Source of the DNA: an uncultured Erysipelotrichaceae bacterium
GTDB taxonomy: Bacteria > Bacillota_I > Bacilli_A > RFN20 > CAG-826
DNA: 11,334 bases
Assembly: GCA_902793515.1 (NCBI GenBank)
Contig: CADBDO010000031.1
Location: 1 to 11,334, forward strand
Direction: 5' to 3'
Under the pieces are notes generated by a model. It worked only from the letters and a program-made list of their open reading frames with translations, was not told where the DNA came from and did no database searches. The position numbers and the translations under genes were made by a program. Positions 6,194 to 11,334 of the stretch are shown in pieces; position 1 is the first letter of the stretch, and every line of letters starts with the position of its first letter.

Positions 6194-7711
6194 ATGAAAA
6201 AATTCTTCGGTACGTTTTTCTCTAGTTTATTCGCAATCGCGCTAGGGATTGGTTTAGCATCGTCCTCCCTTTATGAGGTAGAGCCGCTTAGATGGCAAGA
6301 GCCTGCTCCGACCCTTTCCTTTACTGATGGTGTCGCTACCCTTGGAAGATATCCTCAGACATTGACCGATTTAGAGCCAAACACCGTTAAGAGTCAGGGC
6401 ACGCTTGATGATGAGACCGGTTGGTACACCTATAACCAGAAGCAGTACGCCATTTCGCCGGTCAAGATCGATTCCGAGTATGCCAGTGCCGCCAAATGGA
6501 ACAACGGAAGCGATGCATCCAATTTAGATAACGTCGAAAAAGTCTTCCTCGTTGAACCTATTAAATGGGAAGTCCTCTCTTCTAGTGGTTCTTGTGTAGA
6601 CATCATCTCAACCCGAATTATTGAAAGATGGCAATTCACTTGGTCAGGGGACAACGTGGAATTTAAGAGGTCCGATTTATACAAATTCTTGACTGGAGAC
6701 TTCTGTAAGAGAGCTTTCGACGATACCGATAAGTCTTATCTCCAATCATATGATTCAGAAACCCCATCCTATTTTGAAATTCCAGAAGCAGGGGTTTTGA
6801 GGGGTTACGCTGACGAAAAGGCGGAATATCCTTCCGACTACGCAATCGCCTCAAATCTCTCAGGAAATCCTGCAATGGGAGGCGAAACCTACGTCAATGG
6901 TCCGTATTGGACGAAAACCGTCGTAGGAGATAGGATTACGGTCTATTGGACCAAGAAAGGCACGACCGATTGCTTTCCAACCGATCCGAAAATCGGCGTC
7001 AGACCTGTATTAAGAATCGTAGCCAACGCTTCGACCGGCGGTGGACCTGGCATCTCAACCATTGATACGAAAACACCTTCCAAATCTTCAAGAGGCGGTG
7101 GTGGAAACGTCACTTTGGCCTTAGGTATTGTCTTCATGGTCATTGGCGCAGGTGGCTTAATTGCTTTCTTCGTCCTTTGGTCCAAAAAGCATAAAAACGG
7201 CAAACCACCGATGTGGCTTATCATTTCAATTGGATGCAGCTTGGTTATCTCAGTAGTGGGCATTGGCTGCTTCTCTGGCGGAGTCGGCGGCGGAAACGCC
7301 ATCTATGGCTGGTATCAGGGCAACAATTATGACTGCGTCGGTTTCGGAGAAAGACTTGCCATGAATCTTACAAAGGACGGCAAAGTCTACCGTTATGTCG
7401 CCGACGCTTGGGTCGATAGCGCGGTCAATTACGAATTCGTCCGTCAGGAAGGCGTTGGCGAATGGTCTTATAGCGGCGGAAAGCTCACGATCTATGCCGC
7501 CCCTGAATGGCATCGTAGCAGCTGGGAACAGTTAGAGATGACCTATAACGATTGCAATGGACTTGGTTCCTTCCTTCACTACGAAGGCTATGTTGGCACA
7601 GCTTACCAATGGTACCATTACTCGCGAGTTGATTCGGAAGGCATTAATAAGATTAGAAACGCCGACACTCACGAGAGCGGAAACATCAATTTCGGTTTAA
7701 GGGGGTTCTAG
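6194..7711 (+). CDS. DUF6273-like surface protein with two inner TM helices and a beta-rich C-terminal domain
   Basis: This is a 505-residue predicted envelope protein whose function I do not know. MKKFFGTFFSSLFAIALGIG is a signal peptide or membrane anchor. Residues about 45-275 match the pattern of DUF6273 domains: LGRYPQT (50-56), a YAISPVKI strand, VEPIKWEVL in the middle, YWTKT, and the closing GVRPVLRI (268-275). A Gly/Ser-rich linker leads to two hydrophobic helices (about 307-329 and 341-361) joined by the basic loop WSKKHKNGKPP, which by the positive-inside rule faces the cytosol. That places both large domains outside. The C-terminal part (about 370-505: IYGWYQG, NLTKDGKVYRYV, GEWSYSGGKLTIY) looks like a small beta-barrel of lipocalin type. 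The stop is 2 bases before the zinc-ribbon gene, so the pair is one unit. The DUF6273 assignment is from memory of the motif. Confidence 0.85.
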   Translation: MKKFFGTFFSSLFAIALGIGLASSSLYEVEPLRWQEPAPTLSFTDGVATLGRYPQTLTDLEPNTVKSQGTLDDETGWYTYNQKQYAISPVKIDSEYASAAKWNNGSDASNLDNVEKVFLVEPIKWEVLSSSGSCVDIISTRIIERWQFTWSGDNVEFKRSDLYKFLTGDFCKRAFDDTDKSYLQSYDSETPSYFEIPEAGVLRGYADEKAEYPSDYAIASNLSGNPAMGGETYVNGPYWTKTVVGDRITVYWTKKGTTDCFPTDPKIGVRPVLRIVANASTGGGPGISTIDTKTPSKSSRGGGGNVTLALGIVFMVIGAGGLIAFFVLWSKKHKNGKPPMWLIISIGCSLVISVVGIGCFSGGVGGGNAIYGWYQGNNYDCVGFGERLAMNLTKDGKVYRYVADAWVDSAVNYEFVRQEGVGEWSYSGGKLTIYAAPEWHRSSWEQLEMTYNDCNGLGSFLHYEGYVGTAYQWYHYSRVDSEGINKIRNADTHESGNINFGLRGF

Positions 7712-7713
7712 AA

Positions 7714-8178
7714 ATGAAATACTGCACTAAATGCGGCGCTCAGATGATTGATGAAGCCCGCTTCTGCCCGAAATGCGGAAACAAAGTCGCTGAGATAACT
7801 GAACAAGCCTACGAACCTTCTCAACAGGAACCGGTCGTTCAAGAAGCGCCTAAAACCGCTAACAAAAACGTAAAATCCCCAGCAAAACCCCTTCATGAGC
7901 AAACCCTTAAGGACTTCCTCCCGCTTTCTTTGATTGTCATTATCGGCTCATTGGCGCTATGGATCGTCCAAAGCCTTGCCCATCCTGATGGCATACTCCG
8001 TGCCATGCCACTCATCATCTTCATGATCCCAAGCGGAGCTTATGGCGCCATGAATTTAATTAGAGCCATCAAATGCTATAAGCTGCAAAGCTATTACAAA
8101 GCCGCTTTGTCGTTAGTCCTCTCTGGCCTATTGATTACTTGTCTGATAATCGACTTCATCAGGCTTATCGGAGGATAA
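7714..8178 (+). CDS. Zinc-ribbon membrane protein
   Basis: This is a 154-residue protein with an N-terminal zinc ribbon, YCTKCG (Cys4, Cys7) and FCPKCG (Cys18, Cys21), the CxxC-CxxC form found on many Firmicutes membrane proteins. A low-complexity linker (about 28-64, rich in Glu, Gln, Pro and Lys) follows, then three hydrophobic helices at about 69-88, 97-117 and 129-148. The ribbon is expected in the cytosol. GGGGG (7701-7705), 8 bases before the ATG, is the ribosome binding site and lies inside the preceding gene. The 2-base gap to that gene suggests joint translation and perhaps a shared membrane complex. The precise role is unknown. Confidence 0.88.
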   Translation: MKYCTKCGAQMIDEARFCPKCGNKVAEITEQAYEPSQQEPVVQEAPKTANKNVKSPAKPLHEQTLKDFLPLSLIVIIGSLALWIVQSLAHPDGILRAMPLIIFMIPSGAYGAMNLIRAIKCYKLQSYYKAALSLVLSGLLITCLIIDFIRLIGG

Positions 8179-8198
8179 CAAAAGCAAACGCAAAACCT

Positions 8199-8228
8199 AG
8201 CCCGATAGAGATGTCGGGCTTTTTTTTT
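8199..8228 (+). terminator. Terminator of the DUF6273/zinc-ribbon unit
   Basis: AGCCCGA (8199-8205) pairs perfectly with TCGGGCT (8214-8220) around an 8-base loop and runs into nine T. It separates this unit from the lipoprotein block. Confidence 0.92.
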
Positions 8229-8243
8229 GTTTGAAAATAAGTA

Positions 8244-8301
8244 TTGAATAACTGAAACGAAAAATTCTATAGTGGGCCTATATTCGAAAAGGCAGAGGAG
8301 G
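8244..8301 (+). promoter_or_regulatory. Promoter and ribosome binding site of lipoprotein pair A/B
   Basis: TTGAAT (8244-8249), an 18-bp spacer and TATAGT (8268-8273) form a good sigma-A-type promoter just after the preceding terminator. AGGAGG (8296-8301) lies 7 bases before the ATG at 8309. Confidence 0.62.
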
Positions 8302-8308
8302 AACTGAT

Positions 8309-8893
8309 ATGAAGAAGACGTTGCTAGCATCGCTTGTGGTTGTTTGTCTTAGCGGATGTTCCGCCCACTTTGGAAAGATTAACTGTCAAACCGTCGATGT
8401 CAAAGAAGATGGAATCTCCGTTTTTCATGGCTCCCATCTCAAGAACTTTGCCGCCGTTTACGAATACGTATGCTATGGACACGATGTCATCTACACCGAC
8501 TATAAACCAACTAGACAGGTTTATAAGGCCGATCACACGATGGAATCCATCCCTTTGCCCATCTATGTTTACGCCACAGCGGAATCGAAGGATTATCTCA
8601 AATACGAATTCAGCGCTGAAATTGGACCGATAGCCTACGTCGTAAACTATTATTTGGATTTGAATGCTAGGACGGTTGAGACCGAATATGTCTATACCGA
8701 CAGCGCCTTATCCTACAGCGAATTCCGTCAGGTGCAAAACGCAGGTGAGGCGTATGAATGCGCTAAGGAAGACTACTATCACATCGGGTATAGCGACCAC
8801 ATCTATCTCGATAGGAACCAAAAAGGTCTTGAGTGCCATTACTTCGATACTTTCAGCGAAGAAGCCGAAATCATCTACACTGAGCTGAAATAA
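8309..8893 (+). CDS. Lipoprotein A of tandem pair, unknown family
   Basis: I do not recognise the family. The product has 194 residues and begins with a lipoprotein signal ending in LSGC, with Cys17 as the lipidated residue, so it should sit on the outer face of the membrane. The body is rich in Tyr and acidic residues and looks like alternating beta strands (VIYTDY, IYVYATAESKDYLKYEF, NYYLDLNARTVETEYVYTD). It ends with EAYECAKEDYYH and KGLECHYFDTF. Three Cys outside the lipobox (26, 151 and 176) are shared with the next gene, its clear paralog. No catalytic motif, repeat or extra membrane helix is seen. A promoter and strong ribosome binding site lie directly upstream, so this is the first gene of the A/B pair. 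Confidence 0.85.
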   Translation: MKKTLLASLVVVCLSGCSAHFGKINCQTVDVKEDGISVFHGSHLKNFAAVYEYVCYGHDVIYTDYKPTRQVYKADHTMESIPLPIYVYATAESKDYLKYEFSAEIGPIAYVVNYYLDLNARTVETEYVYTDSALSYSEFRQVQNAGEAYECAKEDYYHIGYSDHIYLDRNQKGLECHYFDTFSEEAEIIYTELK

Positions 8894-8894
8894 C

Positions 8895-8922
8895 AAACCG
8901 TCAAACAACTTTTGAGCGGTTT
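8895..8922 (+). terminator. Bulged hairpin between lipoproteins A and B (weak terminator or attenuator)
   Basis: AAACCGTCAAA (8895-8905) pairs with TTTGA (8911-8915) and CGGTTT (8917-8922), with a single bulged G at 8916 and a 5-base loop. Only three T end the stem and CCC follows, so termination should be partial. Some read-through into gene B is likely. Confidence 0.45.
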
Positions 8923-8934
8923 CCCAATAGTCAA

Positions 8935-8957
8935 TCGTCTTATTAGACGAGGAGAGG
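8935..8957 (+). promoter_or_regulatory. Small hairpin abutting the ribosome binding site of lipoprotein B
   Basis: TCGTCT (8935-8940) pairs perfectly with AGACGA (8945-8950) around a TATT loop. The Shine-Dalgarno region GAGGAGAGG (8949-8957) starts within the right arm and ends 8 bases before the ATG at 8966. That site chooses 8966 over an in-frame ATG at 8912, which lies inside the upstream hairpin. Confidence 0.5.
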
Positions 8958-8965
8958 ACTTTCTT

Positions 8966-9601
8966 ATGAAAAAAATGCTACTGACACCACTTATGATCGT
9001 TTGCTTGAGCGGATGCTCTGCTGCCCCTCACTCGGGACAGATTTTCTGCAAAACCATCCAAGTATGGGGAAACACGGGCAGTTTTCACGGATACAGCGGA
9101 GAAACCTACGATGATGTATTCGAATATAAAAACCAGGCTGGGGATGTGCTATATACCGACTACATGCCTGCGCTTTATTACACTGATATAGATCCTGGGA
9201 TGGAAAGGCTTCCGCTTAAGGTGTACGCCACAAAGGATTCGGAAGAATACGTCGAATATGGCTATCAGAGAACGGTCGGTTCGATTGCCGTCACCAAAAA
9301 CTATTACCTGGATTTAAAAACCAGAACCGTCGAATCCGAGTTCATTTATAGCGATGCTGCCATATCTAATTCTCAGAAGACAGGGACCAAAGAAGCCTAT
9401 GAGTGCGCCAAAAAAGACTACTACCACCTTAAAAGGGGAGAACTAGGGGACACTCTTTATTTGGACGAAACCCCAAAAGGCCTTGAGTGCCACCTCTTTG
9501 AGACGTATGGGGAGGATGTCAAAATCACTTATACGGAGCCTGAAGAAGGCAATCACTTCACTATTGAGAAGTTTTCCTATGACAGCAAATCGGTTTATTG
9601 A
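8966..9601 (+). CDS. Lipoprotein B of tandem pair, paralog of lipoprotein A
   Basis: This is a 211-residue lipoprotein with signal MKKMLLTPLMIVCLSGC (lipidated Cys17). It is a duplicate of the gene at 8309: both have LSGCSA, a Cys at the same place after the lipobox (28 here), VLYTDY, YYLDLKTRTVESEFIYSD, EAYECAKKDYYH (Cys147) and KGLECHLFETY (Cys175), in the same order and spacing. It differs by a C-terminal extension of about 16 residues (EEGNHFTIEKFSYDSKSVY region) that A lacks. It ends in TGA, the only such stop among the genes here. The family is not recognised. It may be co-transcribed with A through the weak hairpin at 8895-8922. No promoter of its own was seen in the 72-base gap. Confidence 0.85.
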   Translation: MKKMLLTPLMIVCLSGCSAAPHSGQIFCKTIQVWGNTGSFHGYSGETYDDVFEYKNQAGDVLYTDYMPALYYTDIDPGMERLPLKVYATKDSEEYVEYGYQRTVGSIAVTKNYYLDLKTRTVESEFIYSDAAISNSQKTGTKEAYECAKKDYYHLKRGELGDTLYLDETPKGLECHLFETYGEDVKITYTEPEEGNHFTIEKFSYDSKSVY

Positions 9602-9769
9602 TCAAAGAAGGCCTTGTGAAGGCTTTCAATGAGCAACGAAAGAAATGTCAAAATAAGGGGAATAAATTCCGTCTAATTTTTTATAACATATGCTTACAGC
9701 ATAGATTGATTTTCAAATGCGTTTTGTAGTATGGTTTTCAAGTATTGTCTTCAGAAAGGAGAAAGAACA
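9602..9769. promoter_or_regulatory. Intergenic region between the two lipoprotein pairs
   Basis: GAAGGCCTT (9607-9615) pairs with AAGGCTTTC (9619-9627) around GTG, but no T tract follows, so it is a poor terminator for pair A/B. An AT-rich stretch holds a T run (9677-9682). TATGCT-TAC-AGCATA (9689-9703) is a perfect 6-bp dyad. TTGATT (9706-9711) and TAGTAT (9727-9732) could be -35 and -10 boxes of pair C/D, but the 15-bp spacer is short. AAAGGAG (9755-9761) is the ribosome binding site for the ATG at 9770. Confidence 0.4.
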
Positions 9770-10504
9770 ATGCGCAAAACAAATCTAATTCTCAGTGCCC
9801 TTGCATCAGCTATGCTCATGCCTTTGGCTTCCTGCACTCCTGAAAGAATGGAAGCTAATGACTGGGAGGGCTTATATGAGATGTATAAGGACTTCTTCAA
9901 GAAGACCTATGAACACACCAACATGACCGTCGATTTCTATGGGGATGGCGTCATGAAGGAGTGGACCGAGCAGATCCATGGCAGCACCTCGCACATCGAA
10001 ACCAACGGGGAAGAGACCTGGGCCTGGCGTAACGAGGTCGACACCAAGATCGTCGGCTATGAGTACAATTACGGCGGACATTGCTATATCGCTAACGACA
10101 CGCTCTACGAAAAGACCTACAAATCCTATATCGGACGCATCAGCATCCTCGATAAGACCAATGAACAGCTTCAGGAAGGCCTTACTTTCACTGAACGTTC
10201 TGCCATCGAGAATTCCACCTTCTCTGCCGAAAAGAAGAATCTTGGCAACGACATGACGAGCCTTACCTGCAAGGTTAACTCTCCGGCCTATTTAATGGAT
10301 GAAGAAAACTATGATACCTACAATTTCGTTTTCCATGCCGAAGCCAAAGAAGGCCTTGTCATCAAGGTTTCTTATGGAGGTTGGTTTGACGAGGACAAAA
10401 CGACCAAGAACCAGTCCATCTTCAAAATGACCTACAACAATGTGGGCAAAATCAGGATTCCTGATATCAAGGGCTGGAGCGAGGGCTCATACGAGGAAAT
10501 CTAA
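9770..10504 (+). CDS. Lipoprotein C of second tandem pair, unknown family
   Basis: I do not recognise the family. AAAGGAG with an 8-base spacer sets the start at 9770; an in-frame ATG at 9731 would place 13 residues before the signal peptide and swallow that site. The 244-residue product has a lipoprotein signal ending in LASC (Cys22). The mature part starts with an amphipathic helix (WEGLYEMYKDFFKKTYEH), then strands, the conserved GGHCYIAND with Cys105, TYKSYI, and a closing FKMTYNNVGKIRIPDIKGW. The closing strand plus Pro-Asp turn recalls LolA/LppX-like half-barrels, but that is an impression only. Codon use (GCC, ATC, ACC rich) is like the transporter genes. It is translated 2 bases upstream of its paralog D. 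Confidence 0.85.
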   Translation: MRKTNLILSALASAMLMPLASCTPERMEANDWEGLYEMYKDFFKKTYEHTNMTVDFYGDGVMKEWTEQIHGSTSHIETNGEETWAWRNEVDTKIVGYEYNYGGHCYIANDTLYEKTYKSYIGRISILDKTNEQLQEGLTFTERSAIENSTFSAEKKNLGNDMTSLTCKVNSPAYLMDEENYDTYNFVFHAEAKEGLVIKVSYGGWFDEDKTTKNQSIFKMTYNNVGKIRIPDIKGWSEGSYEEI

Positions 10505-10506
10505 CC

Positions 10507-11313
10507 ATGCGAAAAAATGGTTTGTTAGTCGGAGCACTCGCACTTGGTGCCCTCGTTTCTCTCTCGTCTTGCGAAGACTCCCTAGAGATTGAGTTCAAGA
10601 CATTTGAGGAAGCATATTCGCAATACAAAGACTTCTTTGCGAAGACTTTTGAAAACGCCCACATGGAGATTTTGATTGAAAAAGAATGGGATTCTGATTA
10701 TGAGAAGAGATTAAGGTCGCGGGAAACGATCCTAGGGACTTCAAGCTACTTTACAGATGAAACCGATTCAGACGCCTTCTCAAATAACTGGGCTTTTATA
10801 AATGCCGACGGGGTGAAGATCGCGGCAAAAGAAGAGCGCAGGATCAATCCCGATCACACCGTCACTTCAGTAGGAAAAACATATTGTGTGGGCAATTCAA
10901 ACTATTCCAATACATATAAGTCTTATATCAAAGGGTTGAATTACCTCGAAGTCATTTCCCAGGAGTCTCTTTTGACTGGGAAAAGCCCTGAGGAACTCGG
11001 TCGATTCGATGTTGTTTCTGGAAAGAGGACACGTGGATTAGACCAGAACGGTTCTTCTTTCCTAGGTGTCTATTTGAAAAACACCCATGAGGATTCTCCC
11101 CATTTTGTATATTACATGCAAGCGAATATGGACAATAAAACCGGACTTGTTACCAGTGTCGACGTGCATTTTTGTGACGAATATATTTACAAACCATCCC
11201 TGTCTTCTCCGGAAAGAGGAGACTTCTGTATGCGTTTCACGATGCGTTATGACGATGTTGGCGAGATTACTCCTCCAGATATCAGCGATTGGGAGTTTGT
11301 AGATAAGCAATAA
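10507..11313 (+). CDS. Lipoprotein D of second tandem pair, paralog of lipoprotein C
   Basis: This 268-residue lipoprotein has a signal ending in LSSC (Cys22). It is a diverged copy of the gene just upstream: YSQYKDFFAKTFENAHMEI matches YEMYKDFFKKTYEHTNMTV, KTYCVGNSN (Cys127) matches GGHCYIAND, TYKSYI is identical, and FTMRYDDVGEITPPDISDW matches the end of C. Insertions lie around residues 55-75 and near the C-terminal SPERGDF. GAGGA (10493-10497), 9 bases before the ATG and inside gene C, serves as ribosome binding site. The 2-base gap implies a shared message. Its codons are more mixed and AT-rich than those of C. The family and role are unknown. The gene is complete; A-rich sequence and GGCGC after the stop may begin a terminator cut off by the window end. 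Confidence 0.85.
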   Translation: MRKNGLLVGALALGALVSLSSCEDSLEIEFKTFEEAYSQYKDFFAKTFENAHMEILIEKEWDSDYEKRLRSRETILGTSSYFTDETDSDAFSNNWAFINADGVKIAAKEERRINPDHTVTSVGKTYCVGNSNYSNTYKSYIKGLNYLEVISQESLLTGKSPEELGRFDVVSGKRTRGLDQNGSSFLGVYLKNTHEDSPHFVYYMQANMDNKTGLVTSVDVHFCDEYIYKPSLSSPERGDFCMRFTMRYDDVGEITPPDISDWEFVDKQ

Positions 11314-11334
11314 CCAAAGAAAAGGCGCTTCGTT

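Noticed and set aside
9607..9627. Hairpin after lipoprotein B as a terminator
   Set aside because: The stem is good (9 bp with one G-T pair), but AATGAG rather than T follows, so intrinsic termination is not supported.
9629..9676. Short ORF of 15 codons (MSNERNVKI...) in the gap between lipoprotein pairs
   Set aside because: It is very short, has no clear ribosome binding site or known motif, and is expected by chance.
11314..11334. Terminator of pair C/D at the window end
   Set aside because: Only an A-rich run and GGCGC are visible. The matching arm and T tract would lie outside the window, so it cannot be confirmed.

Overview
The window looks like a chromosomal segment of a gut-type, low-to-moderate GC member of the Firmicutes (Bacilli, Erysipelotrichia or a walled relative of the Mollicutes). 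The reasons are AGGAGG-type ribosome binding sites, many lipoproteins with LxxC lipoboxes, short T-tailed terminators, a B. subtilis-like tRNA-Cys and a PPi-type phosphofructokinase. TGA serves as a stop once (9599-9601) and Trp is TGG, so code 11 fits. The taxon is an inference. No mobile element, CRISPR array or phage gene is visible.

Left part (1-4303), housekeeping: the 3' part of potB, then potC and potD, form the membrane and binding-protein part of a spermidine/putrescine ABC importer, closed by a terminator. A PPi-dependent 6-phosphofructokinase follows, then tRNA-Cys(GCA) with its own strong promoter and terminator. These protein genes use a narrow codon set (Pro is nearly always CCA), as highly expressed genes do.

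Middle part (4304-8228): a Vat/XAT-type hexapeptide acetyltransferase that appears to lack a Shine-Dalgarno site, a four-helix membrane protein of unknown function, and a two-gene unit. That unit encodes a large DUF6273-like surface protein, with two internal membrane helices and a C-terminal beta-rich domain, and a zinc-ribbon membrane protein.

Right part (8229-11334): four consecutive lipoprotein genes that are two separate tandem duplications (A/B at 8309-9601 and C/D at 9770-11313). I recognise neither family. Together with the membrane proteins before them they make a surface-exposed accessory block of about 6 kb, which is the least explained part of the window. I found no evidence that these genes form one defined system; only the tandem pairs and the two-gene unit are supported by spacing or homology.
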